DNA from: Streptomyces sp. T12
GTDB taxonomy: Bacteria > Actinomycetota > Actinomycetes > Streptomycetales > Streptomycetaceae
NCBI RefSeq assembly: GCF_028736035.1
Contig: NZ_CP117866.1
Span: 8,101,001-8,165,000, forward strand
DNA length: 64,000 bases
Direction of reading: 5' to 3'
Both the position numbers and the translations under genes were made by a program. Shown piece by piece: positions 1 to 8,287 of this stretch. The notes under the pieces were generated by a model, which was given only the letters and a program-made list of their open reading frames with translations, searched no databases and was not told the DNA's origin. How positions within the stretch are numbered: the first letter of the stretch is position 1; each line of letters opens with the position of its first letter.

Positions 1-854
1 AGCAGCGCTTCCTCGGTCTCGGCCTGGACCTTGAAGGCGATGTCCTTGGTGAACTGGTGTCGCCAGGAGCCCTTCCGCCTGGCGTCGTAGCCGTCTCCCT
101 GAGAGGCGGACCAGGCCTCCCATGCCTGCTCCATGTCCTCGGTTCGCACCACCACATCACCGGCCTTGACCGTGACCAGCCGCTGCCACTCGGGACGGGG
201 GCGGCCGTACGGTGCCAGGCCCATGGTCTTGCCGGGCTCGGTGTAGCCGCCGCAGCCGAAGTCACCGTATTCGGGGTGTCCCCAGGGCGTGACGAAACCG
301 AGCTTCGCGGAGAAGAAGCTGTAGAAGAGCCCGAGCCCCACGTCCTTCCAGCCCTCCGGCAGGGTCTCAGCGTGCACCCGTCGCAGCGAGGTCCCCTCGC
401 CGTCGAAGATGGTGTGCTTCTCGGTGCGCCCCGCGCCCGGTACTGTGCTGCCCAGGCCGTCGACGACCAGGACCGCGGCTTCGTCGAACGGCGAGGCGAG
501 GTACCCGGCGTAGGCGTGCGCGAGGTGATGTGACGGCATCGGCAGGCTGTGAATCTTGCTCTTGTCGCGTATCGGCAGCTCTTGCCGGAGGTGCTCCCGG
601 GCGCCATCCTCCAGCGGCCGGTTGCCCACGACCATATCGAGGTCGTCGATGCCGATGCGGGCCGCGTCCAGGCAGTAAGTGATCGCCTTCATCGGCAGGG
701 CCCTCGACAGCCTCTCGAAGTGGCCGTGGACGAGGTAGCCCTCGGAGTGCTTTGACCGGTCCAGCCGCTCTTCCTCCACCGCGGCCACGATCCGTGCGTC
801 CTTTAGCAGGCAGGCGGCACGGTCGTGGCTCAGATTGACACCGAGTGTGTACAT
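1..854 (-). CDS. Carbamoyltransferase, NodU/CmcH family (N-terminal part, cut by window edge)
   Basis: About 284 N-terminal residues of a protein family that is usually 550-600 residues long; the reading frame stays open to the left window edge. The ATG at 854 begins MYTLGVNLSHDRAACLL, the hallmark opening of these enzymes, and the later stretches MPSHHLAHAYAGY (His-rich metal and adenylate site), VVDGLGS, GYGDFGCGGYTEPGKTMGL-like spacing and QFTKDIAFKVQAETEEAL are all family features. The family transfers a carbamoyl group from carbamoyl phosphate, via carbamoyl-adenylate, to a hydroxyl of a natural product. It is the last visible gene of the leftward arm, 42 bp after the flavoprotein gene, so O-carbamoylation is probably a late tailoring step. 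The C-terminal half with the carbamoyl-transfer active site lies outside the window and cannot be judged. Confidence 0.9.
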   Translation of the reverse strand, partial: MYTLGVNLSHDRAACLLKDARIVAAVEEERLDRSKHSEGYLVHGHFERLSRALPMKAITYCLDAARIGIDDLDMVVGNRPLEDGAREHLRQELPIRDKSKIHSLPMPSHHLAHAYAGYLASPFDEAAVLVVDGLGSTVPGAGRTEKHTIFDGEGTSLRRVHAETLPEGWKDVGLGLFYSFFSAKLGFVTPWGHPEYGDFGCGGYTEPGKTMGLAPYGRPRPEWQRLVTVKAGDVVVRTEDMEQAWEAWSASQGDGYDARRKGSWRHQFTKDIAFKVQAETEEAL

Positions 855-896
855 GTAACGGTCTCCATCGGGTTGGCCTTCCAGCGTCGACTTCCG

Positions 897-2072
897 TCAT
901 GCCAGGGACACTGCGGTGTCCACGAGGCTGAGTGCACCGTTGACGGTCCACAGACGGTCGTTCGCATAGTTCAGGCTGGCCGAGCGCAGGTCCCGCAGGT
1001 GTCGCTCGAGAGGCACGGGGGAGTCGGTGGAGTAACCGACGGACAGCCCGGCGAGATCCACCATGCGGTCCACCGCGCGGAAACACAGGTCCGACGCGGC
1101 CAGCTTCAGGGAATTCACATGAATCTGCGTCACCCCTGTGCTGAGGGAGCGAGCGGTGTCACGCAGTTCGACGATCTCGTCGGCCACCCGCAGCAAATAC
1201 GCGTGGACCAGCTCCAGGTCGAGGCGGATGCGGGCGAGCCGCTCCCGGACCAGGTCGGACGAGATGTCAGGGCCTCCGCCGCGCTGCGGGCTGCGCAGGT
1301 GTCGGAGGAGAGCACCGAACGCCTCCCGGGCGGCACCCAGCCAGCAGGCGGAGAGACCGAGGTGAGCAAGCGGGATGCTGCTTTCGGCCGCCACCACGTG
1401 GAACCCCGCAGCGTCTCCCACTACCTGGTGCCCAGGCACGGTGCCGGTGAGTCGGAGAGCGACGTTCTCCATGCCGCGCATTCCGAGCGTGTTCCAGTTA
1501 CGGGTGTGTTCAACGGTCACCTGGTCGCGGCCCACGTACACCAGTGAGACGGCGTGGTCCGGGGCATGTGGTGAGGCCCGCATCGTCAGCAGGAAACCAT
1601 CGGCGTGTGCCCCGCCGCTGACCACGGGAGCCTGTCTGTCCAGGTGGTAGCCGTCCGGTCGGGGGACCAGCGGCGAGCGGGCGGTGAGGAAGCTCCATCC
1701 CTTTACGGCCTCGGTGGTCACCGACGCCAAGTAGATGTCGCCGCGCGCGACGGAGGGAAGCACCCGCTCCTTGAGCGCCGGTGTGGCGTACCGGACCAGG
1801 GCGTCGACCTGCTGGCAGTGCATCACCCACACGGAGGCCGTGCTGAGACAGGCCCCGGCCAGTTGCTGGGCTGCCACCACCATGGCCCGGACATCCTGCT
1901 CCCAACCGCCGTACGAGGTGGGCACGAGGAACCCCAGCAGGCCCGAGTCGCGCAACACCTTTAGGCTGCGGGCGGGAAACGAGGCCTCCGCGTCAGCCTG
2001 CGCGGCGTACGCACGCACCTCAGCCAGCACAGCGGTCATGACGTCGCTGGGCAAGCGATCCACAGCTGTCAT
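897..2072 (-). CDS. Acyl-CoA-dehydrogenase-like flavoprotein
   Basis: A 391-residue protein with acyl-CoA dehydrogenase architecture: helical N-domain (RDSGLLGFLVPTSYGG), middle beta-domain (WNTLGMRGMENVALRL) and helical C-domain ending PLERHLRDLRSASLNYANDR. The C-domain looks like the type-2 branch that also holds flavin monooxygenases. A GTG at 2081 is possible, but the ATG at 2072 overlaps the stop of the carrier-protein gene as ATGA, so translational coupling favours 2072. Next to an adenylating enzyme, a PLP decarboxylase and a carrier protein, it probably desaturates or hydroxylates a carrier-bound acyl or aminoacyl chain, not a free CoA ester. I cannot identify a catalytic glutamate with confidence, so dehydrogenase and oxygenase remain alternatives. 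Confidence 0.82.
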   Translation of the reverse strand: MTAVDRLPSDVMTAVLAEVRAYAAQADAEASFPARSLKVLRDSGLLGFLVPTSYGGWEQDVRAMVVAAQQLAGACLSTASVWVMHCQQVDALVRYATPALKERVLPSVARGDIYLASVTTEAVKGWSFLTARSPLVPRPDGYHLDRQAPVVSGGAHADGFLLTMRASPHAPDHAVSLVYVGRDQVTVEHTRNWNTLGMRGMENVALRLTGTVPGHQVVGDAAGFHVVAAESSIPLAHLGLSACWLGAAREAFGALLRHLRSPQRGGGPDISSDLVRERLARIRLDLELVHAYLLRVADEIVELRDTARSLSTGVTQIHVNSLKLAASDLCFRAVDRMVDLAGLSVGYSTDSPVPLERHLRDLRSASLNYANDRLWTVNGALSLVDTAVSLA

Positions 2073-2338
2073 CCCCGCCACCCCCCGGCACTCAGTTCAC
2101 TGACCACTTTCCAGAGGGCGCCCGCAGTGGCGAAGGTGCTCGCCTGTAACAACTCGTCCGGGATCTGGATGGCGTAATGGTCCTCGAGGGTCAGCAGCAG
2201 CTCCACGCTGCCCATGGAGTCCAAGCCCGCGGTTGTCAAGTTCTGGTCCGGCTGTAGGGATGCCTCCTCCGGGAACGAGCGTAGGAAGGGACGCAGCAGA
2301 CGCTCGAACGTCGAGTCCCAGGGCGCTGAATCCGTCAT
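2069..2338 (-). CDS. Acyl/peptidyl carrier protein
   Basis: An 89-residue stand-alone carrier protein. The 4'-phosphopantetheine attachment serine is S41 in the motif TTAGLDSMGSVELLLTLE, followed by the usual acidic helix and IQIPDELL. The start ATG at 2338 is preceded by AGGAGG and overlaps the stop of the upstream decarboxylase gene. It most likely carries the amino acid activated by the adjacent AMP-ligase while the decarboxylase and the flavoprotein act on it. This organisation resembles known beta-amino-acid starter systems of macrolactam polyketides, where a discrete carrier protein holds the substrate during decarboxylation. That parallel is inference from gene content. Confidence 0.92.
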   Translation of the reverse strand: MTDSAPWDSTFERLLRPFLRSFPEEASLQPDQNLTTAGLDSMGSVELLLTLEDHYAIQIPDELLQASTFATAGALWKVVSELSAGGWRG

Positions 2339-3582
2339 GTGCCGCGACCTCCTAAGCGTGTCTCACACAGTTCCAATCTGCGGGCGTCCACCACCGTGTT
2401 CCCGTCGACAACGATTTCCGCCGCGAGCGGATGTCCGAGGAAGGCCAGCAGGCTGGCGGTAAGCCCATAGGCGCCCACATTGGGAACGCACAGCAGATCT
2501 CCGGGCGCCGGCACTCTCACGACGGCCGACCGGTTGAGCACGTCGAGTGGTGTGCACAACGGTCCCACCAGGCTCACGGACCGCGCGTCGCCCTGCTCCC
2601 CGGCACTCGGCGGTGACCAGGGCAGCACGGACGGGGGCATGATCCTACCCAGCCCTGACATCCCGCCGAGCACGTGCGTTCCCGCGTCCAGGACCACAAA
2701 CGTCCTGTCGCCGCTCGTCTTGACATCCAGGACCGTGGTCAGCAGAGTTCCGCAGGCCGCGACCAGATAGCGCCCCGACTCGAAAGCCACAGTCGGCTCA
2801 CCGTCACGCCAACCGGCGAAGCGCCGGCTCAGTTGTTGTTCGAGGGCGGTCCGCAGCCCCGGGTAGTCGGGACGGTCTCCTGGCTGGGCAAACGGCGCTG
2901 CGAATCCGCCGCCGAGGTCGATCAGTGACGCGTCCAGCCCCACCTTCTCTACCAGGACAGCCGCCGTTTCGATGCTGAGGGTGAACTCGTCGATGAGAGA
3001 GGCGGGGTCCGCCATGTTCGTAGCCGGGAAGAGGTGAACGCCCACGGGCCGGGCCGGGCCCAAGGGCTGGAACGCCTCGGGCCTGGAGTGAGCGAGGCGG
3101 TAGTCGATGCCGAACTGAGAAGGCACCCCTGACATGCGCAACCCTGAGGCGCCCGTCGCGCCCACGAGCGCATTGATCCTGATCAGGTACTCGACATCCC
3201 GGCCCTCCCTGGCGGCGGCGTCGGCCAAGCGCCGGCGCTCGGTGTCCGACTCCACGGAGAAATGGCGCAGCCCGGCCCTAACCGCCGCCCGGATGTCGCC
3301 TACCCTCTTGCCCGGCCCCGTGTACAGGATGTTCGACGGGCCCTGGCCCGCGGCCAAGGCGGCCCGCATCTCGCCGGTGGAGCTGACCTCAGATCTCAGC
3401 CCGAGTCGTGTCAGCTCATGGAGGATAAGAGGGTGGGGGTTGGCCTTCACCGAGTAGTAGAGGGCGGAAGGAGCGGGCAGGATGCGCAGCAGAGCCGCTG
3501 CCGCCTTCCTGACGTCCTGCAACTGGTAGACGTACAGCGGCGTTCCGTAGCGGCTCGCGTACTCCTTCAGGCGATCGTCCAC
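2335..3582 (-). CDS. PLP-dependent decarboxylase, fold type III (diaminopimelate/ornithine decarboxylase-like)
   Basis: A 415-residue alanine-racemase-fold decarboxylase. The PLP-binding lysine is K46 in ALYYSVKANPHPLIL. The C-terminal domain carries the GPLCTPLDVL cysteine motif and an NVGAYGLTASLLAF segment typical of DAP-decarboxylase relatives. The GTG start at 3582 has a strong GGAGGGG ribosome site and lies 16 nt inside the end of the AMP-ligase gene. Free-standing primary-metabolism LysA is unlikely: the gene sits between an adenylating enzyme and a carrier-protein gene. I infer decarboxylation of a carrier-bound or free amino acid for a specialised product. The substrate is not predictable from sequence alone. 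Confidence 0.88.
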   Translation of the reverse strand: MDDRLKEYASRYGTPLYVYQLQDVRKAAAALLRILPAPSALYYSVKANPHPLILHELTRLGLRSEVSSTGEMRAALAAGQGPSNILYTGPGKRVGDIRAAVRAGLRHFSVESDTERRRLADAAAREGRDVEYLIRINALVGATGASGLRMSGVPSQFGIDYRLAHSRPEAFQPLGPARPVGVHLFPATNMADPASLIDEFTLSIETAAVLVEKVGLDASLIDLGGGFAAPFAQPGDRPDYPGLRTALEQQLSRRFAGWRDGEPTVAFESGRYLVAACGTLLTTVLDVKTSGDRTFVVLDAGTHVLGGMSGLGRIMPPSVLPWSPPSAGEQGDARSVSLVGPLCTPLDVLNRSAVVRVPAPGDLLCVPNVGAYGLTASLLAFLGHPLAAEIVVDGNTVVDARRLELCETRLGGRGT

Positions 3583-5051
3583 TCACCCCTCCGAAGCCGC
3601 TGTTTGTCGACCTTGCCATGCACCGTGTGCGGCAGTCGGTCGCAGACCCAGCAGTGGTCGGGAAGCTTCGCGGGTTCCAGACGTTCGCCAAGGGCTCGGA
3701 GGATGTCAGTGGGGGAGTCCGTAGTACTCACCCACAAGTGGACTAGGCCGTCGGCGCCAGGGGGGAGGACCGCCGCCTCGGACACCCCGGGTATGTCGAG
3801 TGCCGCGCCTTCCAGTTCGGCGGTGCTCGTCCGCACGCCGTGCCGCTTGAATATCTCGTCCCGCCTCCCCAGGAAGGTCAGTCTGCCCTCCGTATCGAGC
3901 ACGCCGACATCGCCAGTGAACAGGCACCGCTCGCCTGTGGCGGGATGCAGTCCGTAACGCCGGGCCGTCTCCTCGGGGGCACGCCAGTAACCGTCCATCA
4001 GGTGCGGTCCCCTTACGACGATCTGGCCGGGCTGTCCGGGCGGGAGTATGGCCCCAGTGTCGCTTACGACATCGACGTAGGTGCCGGGCAGGGCGGTACC
4101 GACGCTGCCCGGATGGCGCACATCGTCATCGGTCTCGGCGATCGTCACTCGCTTGCACTCTGTCATGCCGTACATAAGGACCAGAGACGAGCCTGAGAAC
4201 AACGCGCGGAGCTGTGCCGCGGTGGAGGGCGACAACTCGGCACCCGTGTTGGTCAGTAGGCGAACCGGTGGCCGGACCGAGCTTCGGCGCGCGAGTCTGA
4301 CCAGGACATGAGCCAGGGTGGGCACCAGCGGCAGCACGGTCGCGCGGTACTTGCTGGCGTACCCCAGAACCGCCGCCTCCGGCTGACGGCCCGTCACAGC
4401 TAGCTCCGCAGAGGCCAGCGCGCACAGGAATACCTGGTATAGGCCGTAGTCGAAGGAGAACGGAAGCCGGCAGTAGACGACATCGTCCTCCTGGTAGGCC
4501 AGCCGCTCCGCGACGACGGAGGCAGCGAAGGCGATCTGGGCGTGTCGGCAGACGACCGCCTTGGGAGAGGACGTGGACCCGGAGGTGTACATGAGCAGGG
4601 CGATGTCCGTTGCCCTCGCCCTGTCCGACTCGCGCTCGGGAAGCGGTTCCGGAAGGTGTCGTGAGAGTTGGTCGATGTCCGTCGCGGGGACGTCGGCACC
4701 AACGGATGCCTCGTCGGCGTCGCTGGCTTTGATTACCAGGGCTGGTTCACAGTCCGTCAGTATCGATTTGAGGTGGTACGGCCGCACGTCCGGGTTCACC
4801 GGGACGCAGATGGCTCCGTACCGGATGACCCCGTATAACAACCCGACCGCAGCTCGTGAGTTGGGAATGCGGACCAGGACGCGCTCTCCCCTGCGGATGC
4901 CCTGAGCGCTCAGCCAGGCGCAGACCGAGCGGCTGAAGCGGTCAAGCTGTCGGTAGGTCCAGGCCCCGGTCTCATCTCTGACCGCGGTCGCTGAGGGCCG
5001 TCTGCGGGCCGCTTGGGCCATGGTCTCGTGGATCAGAGGTGCCCTGCTCAT
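3567..5051 (-). CDS. AMP-dependent ligase (amino acid or acyl adenylation enzyme)
   Basis: A 494-residue ANL-superfamily enzyme with its core motifs in order: LMYTSGSTSSPKAVV (phosphate-binding loop), LMYGMTE, LFTGDVGVLDTEGR, RRDEIFKRHG, and the C-terminal catalytic lysine in HTVHGKVDKQRL. An in-frame ATG at 5138 would overlap the regulator gene by 77 nt. The ATG at 5051 (MSRAPLIHETMAQAARR) has AGGTGA upstream and fits normal family length, so I chose it. It probably activates an amino acid or short carboxylic acid and loads it on the carrier protein encoded two genes downstream. The rest of the set argues for amino-acid activation, but I did not attempt a specificity code. Confidence 0.9.
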   Translation of the reverse strand: MSRAPLIHETMAQAARRRPSATAVRDETGAWTYRQLDRFSRSVCAWLSAQGIRRGERVLVRIPNSRAAVGLLYGVIRYGAICVPVNPDVRPYHLKSILTDCEPALVIKASDADEASVGADVPATDIDQLSRHLPEPLPERESDRARATDIALLMYTSGSTSSPKAVVCRHAQIAFAASVVAERLAYQEDDVVYCRLPFSFDYGLYQVFLCALASAELAVTGRQPEAAVLGYASKYRATVLPLVPTLAHVLVRLARRSSVRPPVRLLTNTGAELSPSTAAQLRALFSGSSLVLMYGMTECKRVTIAETDDDVRHPGSVGTALPGTYVDVVSDTGAILPPGQPGQIVVRGPHLMDGYWRAPEETARRYGLHPATGERCLFTGDVGVLDTEGRLTFLGRRDEIFKRHGVRTSTAELEGAALDIPGVSEAAVLPPGADGLVHLWVSTTDSPTDILRALGERLEPAKLPDHCWVCDRLPHTVHGKVDKQRLRRGEWTIA

Positions 5052-5061
5052 ACGGCCGTGG

Positions 5062-5835
5062 TCACCTGTCCAACGACTGGGCTGATCGAGGAACGCTGGC
5101 GGAGAGAAGGCCCAATTCAAGTGCCGCCATAACGGCACCCGCGCGGTTGGCGGCTCCCAGCTTCAACAGCAGACTGCTGACCAGGCGCTTCACGCTGTGG
5201 TGCGAGATGCCGAGCTTCTGGGCGATCTGCCGGTTGCTCAGCCCGTCGGCCACATGCTGGAGTACGTCCCGCTCGCGCACCGTCACCGAGGCTGCGATGG
5301 CGGGCGGATTATCCCGGACCCGGTCCAACAGCTGTCTGCCGAGCCCCCGTGGCATGGGCATCTGGTCGGATGCCAGTTGGGACAGGGCCTGGTGCAGAGA
5401 CTCGGCGGTCAGATTCTCGTGGAGCAGGTAGCCGTCCGCTGGAGAATGAGTCACATCCAGCCACATATCGGACCGCACATCCAGGATCATCAGGGTGCGT
5501 GGTGGAGACAGGGCACTTTTGGTCATCTCTGCCGACAGCGGGACGCGGTTGGAACTCGAGACGACTAGCACATCGACTGGAGCGTGCGTCAGCCTGAGGT
5601 TCAGCTCATCCACGGACGTGCATGAATCACGCAGATTTACCGCTGGTAATGTCTGGAGCATCCCTTCCAGTCCCAGCCTCAGCAGCTCGTTCTCCACAAA
5701 GAGCACGGCGCGGAGTGGGCTGCTCGCACATGGTCGAGGCGTACTGGTGGATACTTTCCGCGCGTGTGATTCCCCTTCGAACGTCGCCCTCTCCCTCCAC
5801 TCACGCGCTGTTGGTGAAGTAAATCGCGCGAGCAA
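5062..5835 (-). CDS. LuxR-family regulator with atypical receiver-like N-domain
   Basis: The C-terminus is a clear LuxR/NarL helix-turn-helix: SVTVRERDVLQHVADGLSN, RQIAQKLGISHHSVKRLVSS. The N-terminal 120 residues look like a response-regulator receiver (RAVLFVENELLRLGLEGML) but the strand that should end in the phospho-acceptor Asp reads VDVLVVSSSNRVPL, and the usual acidic pair is reduced to EN, so classical phosphorylation is unlikely. The TTG at 5835 is the only in-frame start with enough upstream room and has a weak site, so the start is uncertain. A TTA leucine codon lies at 5647-5649 (minus strand), suggesting bldA-dependent translation. It is the first gene of the leftward arm and faces the rSAM operon, so it is the likely pathway activator. 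Confidence 0.85.
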   Translation of the reverse strand: MLARFTSPTAREWRERATFEGESHARKVSTSTPRPCASSPLRAVLFVENELLRLGLEGMLQTLPAVNLRDSCTSVDELNLRLTHAPVDVLVVSSSNRVPLSAEMTKSALSPPRTLMILDVRSDMWLDVTHSPADGYLLHENLTAESLHQALSQLASDQMPMPRGLGRQLLDRVRDNPPAIAASVTVRERDVLQHVADGLSNRQIAQKLGISHHSVKRLVSSLLLKLGAANRAGAVMAALELGLLSASVPRSAQSLDR

Positions 5836-5941
5836 CCGGATGACCTGAAGAGATGGATCGGCTGCAGGTCGTCTGGCTGCGTTCTATCGAAACCTTTTCG
5901 GCGGTGAGGCCGGCAGGAAGCTGCTTCGCGTTTCAGCTCAG

Positions 5942-6052
5942 TCGAAGCGCTTCCGCCCTTCACGCTAAGGGCGATGCGGACGCAGGGCAAGGGGCTGTGA
6001 CGGGGTGCGCTTGATGTCGCTTATGGGTGGTTTGCTAGTCGATGCGCTTCGA
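5942..6052. promoter_or_regulatory. Candidate regulator binding sites in divergent promoter region
   Basis: The 457-bp gap between the LuxR-type gene and the rSAM gene contains two near-identical inverted repeats: TCGAAGCGCTTCCG at 5942-5955 (core GAAGCGCTTC is a perfect palindrome) and TCGATGCGCTTCGA at 6039-6052, 97 bp apart. They share the consensus TCGAWGCGCTTC. Position and symmetry fit operators for the neighbouring regulator controlling both arms of the cluster; the assignment is inference. Confidence 0.4.
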
Positions 6053-6114
6053 TTTCTGGTCGCTCTCCATTGGTATACGCCTTTGTCGCGGCTGGATCGG
6101 CAGCGCTTGCATGG

Positions 6115-6144
6115 TTGACATTTGAGAATTTCCGCGCCTAGCGT
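6115..6144 (+). promoter_or_regulatory. Sigma-70-type promoter for the rSAM/PEP-mutase operon
   Basis: TTGACA (6115-6120) and TAGCGT (6139-6144) are separated by 18 bp, close to the Streptomyces HrdB consensus. Transcription from here would give a leader of roughly 140 nt before the ATG at 6293, which is preceded by AAGGGAG at 6279-6285. It lies downstream of the palindromes at 5942-6052, a usual position for an activator. Confidence 0.5.
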
Positions 6145-6292
6145 GGTGAGCGTTCCTTGTTGTGGAACCGTGTGGGCGCGGTTGTATGTTCGGCGCCCTG
6201 CTCTCCTGCTCCATGCATCCGCGCAGGGCGGTTAATTTCTCCTGTGCGCGGGCTCTGCGGCGTCAGTAAAGGCCATCGAAGGGAGCATAGCC

Positions 6293-7384
6293 ATGTCTCA
6301 AGAAGCGAGCCCGTTAGCGACTCGTGTCGCGACGAAGCGACGCATCGACCACATGCGCATTGCCGTCTCCTATTACTGCAATCTCCGCTGCCAGCACTGC
6401 TACGTCCCCGAGTTGAACCGCACCAAGTACCGCACGCTGCTGGAGTCGAGTCAGCTCACCCTGGAGGAGATCACCTCTTTCATCGACCGGCTCGTTGACG
6501 AGATGGAACTACAGAAGGTCACCATCACCGGCGGTGAGGCCCTCCTGCATCCCGTGTGGCCGCGCACCAAGGTCGTGCTGCGCCATGCACTCGACCGCGG
6601 TCTGACCGTGCAACTGAACACCAGCGGTTCGGGGCAGGTGCGCATGGCCCAGATCGCGGAAGTCTGCGGTGCCGATCTGGATCAACTCATCCTCCACCTG
6701 AGCCTCGACGGTGTCGACGAGGAGCGGGTGGACGCCTTCCGGGGCCGCAAAGGCGCGATGCGGGACGCGCTGCGCTCCCTGCGCGATGCGCGAGACATCG
6801 GTATGGCCGTCGAAGCCCGCTACACCATCACCGAGGAGAACCAGCAGGACACGGTTCCTACGTACCAACTGGTCAGCGAGTACAACGCACGATCATTCCT
6901 GGCCAAGCCCATGTTCGCGGCCGGAGTGGCACGGGACAACGAGGCACTGCTACTGCGGAAGAAGAACCAGGTCAGGGACGTGCAACTGGCACTGCTGGAC
7001 CGCAGCATCGGCAACACCACGCGGTTGGGCCTGCCCGAGCCGGTCTATGTGCTGGAGGAGGACTTCCCAGCGGGTCACTCGGCGTACGTCATCAAGTGCG
7101 CCTGCGGCGACGCGGCCGGCTACCTGTCCACGAACGGCGACATCTATCCGTGCAGTTACCTGGTGGGCGCGCCGGACGACCGCCAGCACGTCCTGGGCAA
7201 CATCCGCGACGCCGACTTCGTGGAGATGTGGAGCGATCCCCTCGCCTACAGCGAGTTCAGGTCCGCGGCGAAGGACCAGAACTGCACTGCCCAGAACATC
7301 GTCAGCGCGGGCATGGGCGTGGAGACCAGTGCCACGAAAGGCTGCTCGTGCGGCGGTTCCCAGTCCGAATGCGCTTGTGGCTGA
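6293..7384 (+). CDS. Radical SAM/SPASM-domain enzyme
   Basis: A 363-residue protein. The [4Fe-4S]-SAM motif is C29-x3-C33-x2-C36 (YYCNLRCQHCYVPE), followed by VTITGGEALLHPVW (GGE motif for SAM amino group) and a TIM-barrel core. The C-terminal third has a SPASM-like cysteine set (IKCACGD, IYPCSYL, QNCTAQN, KGCSCGGSQSECACG) for additional clusters. The family modifies peptides or small molecules by radical chemistry at unactivated carbons. No precursor peptide is visible next to it, so a small-molecule substrate made by the operon is more likely. Codon 8 is TTA (6314-6316), a rare codon placed early in the first gene of the operon. The very Cys-rich tail is unusual and worth noting. Confidence 0.93.
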   Translation: MSQEASPLATRVATKRRIDHMRIAVSYYCNLRCQHCYVPELNRTKYRTLLESSQLTLEEITSFIDRLVDEMELQKVTITGGEALLHPVWPRTKVVLRHALDRGLTVQLNTSGSGQVRMAQIAEVCGADLDQLILHLSLDGVDEERVDAFRGRKGAMRDALRSLRDARDIGMAVEARYTITEENQQDTVPTYQLVSEYNARSFLAKPMFAAGVARDNEALLLRKKNQVRDVQLALLDRSIGNTTRLGLPEPVYVLEEDFPAGHSAYVIKCACGDAAGYLSTNGDIYPCSYLVGAPDDRQHVLGNIRDADFVEMWSDPLAYSEFRSAAKDQNCTAQNIVSAGMGVETSATKGCSCGGSQSECACG

Positions 7385-7411
7385 GTGCAGGGGACCGGCT
7401 TCGGAGGCAGC

Positions 7412-8287
7412 ATGACATCGCTACGCCATCACCTTCACTCCGCCGATGAGCCCATCCGGTTCATCGGTGTCTACGACGGCTTGTCCGGACACCTCGCCGA
7501 GCGGTCGGGCGCGGTGGCCCTGTGGGCGAGTGGTCTTTGCATATCGGCGTCCAAGGCGCTCCCCGACGGAGAGGCCGTCACTTACGAGACGCTGCTCCGG
7601 CGCGCTGAAGACATACGGCGTGGAACCTGCCTCCCCATCCTGGTGGACGGCAACACCGGCTTCGGGGACGTCACCGTCGTCCGGCACGTGGTACGCCTGC
7701 TGGAGAGCCGGGGCGTCGACGGCATCTGTCTGGAGGACAAGTCATTCCCCCGCCGGAACAGCTTCGCCGACGGCCAGCCTTACCCCCTGGAAGCGCCCGA
7801 AGTCTTAGCGGAGAAGCTGGAGGCCGCGACGAGTGCGCGCCGCAACCGTGAGTTCCTGGTCGTGGCCCGCACGGAGGGGTTCATCGCGGGTGAGTCGATG
7901 GACGAGGTCCTGGGCCGGGCGCACGTCTATGAGGAGGCCGGGGCAGACGCGCTCGTCGTGCACTCCAAGTCCACGGACGGGCAGGAGGTGCTGGCCTTCG
8001 CCAAGGCGTGGGCGCGGCGTATTCCGCTCATCGTGATTCCGACGACCTATCCCACGCTGTCGTTCCGTGACGCGGGCGAACATGGTGTGGCCGGCGTGAT
8101 CTGCGCCAACCAGCTGATGCGGGTCTCCATGCATGCGATGCGGACATTCCTGACGGACCTCATCTCGGCGGACCGGATGACCGACTGCCCCACGGACATG
8201 GCCTCACTCGACGGGCTGCTGGCCTATGTGCAAGGGCTGGAAGCCACCCCGGGCAACGCGTTGTCGCTGCGTCTGGAGTCGTGTTGA
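7412..8287 (+). CDS. PEP-mutase family protein (PEP mutase/phosphonopyruvate hydrolase/isocitrate lyase superfamily)
   Basis: A 291-residue barrel enzyme. The ATG at 7412 with CGGAGGC upstream is preferred over the GTG at 7385. Relative to PEP mutases it keeps the loop WASGLCISAS, gating Asp D52, metal ligand D79 (VDGNTGFGD), E108-D109-K110 and N116-S117 in the diagnostic EDKSFPRRNS, R153 (VARTEGF) and H184 (VHSKS). Two positions differ: the second Asp of the usual DxDTG motif is N81, and the Lys before x-N-S is R114. PEP mutase forms the C-P bond of nearly all phosphonates by converting PEP to phosphonopyruvate. The equilibrium is unfavourable, so a following step must pull it. No decarboxylase gene follows; the next gene is a dehydrogenase. 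A TTA codon occurs at 7805-7807. A related lyase or hydrolase activity is the main alternative. Confidence 0.85.
   Translation: MTSLRHHLHSADEPIRFIGVYDGLSGHLAERSGAVALWASGLCISASKALPDGEAVTYETLLRRAEDIRRGTCLPILVDGNTGFGDVTVVRHVVRLLESRGVDGICLEDKSFPRRNSFADGQPYPLEAPEVLAEKLEAATSARRNREFLVVARTEGFIAGESMDEVLGRAHVYEEAGADALVVHSKSTDGQEVLAFAKAWARRIPLIVIPTTYPTLSFRDAGEHGVAGVICANQLMRVSMHAMRTFLTDLISADRMTDCPTDMASLDGLLAYVQGLEATPGNALSLRLESC

Noticed and set aside
2335..3582. The PLP decarboxylase as housekeeping lysA
   Set aside because: It sits inside an adenylation/carrier-protein module and is coupled to both neighbours; primary lysA would not be expected there.
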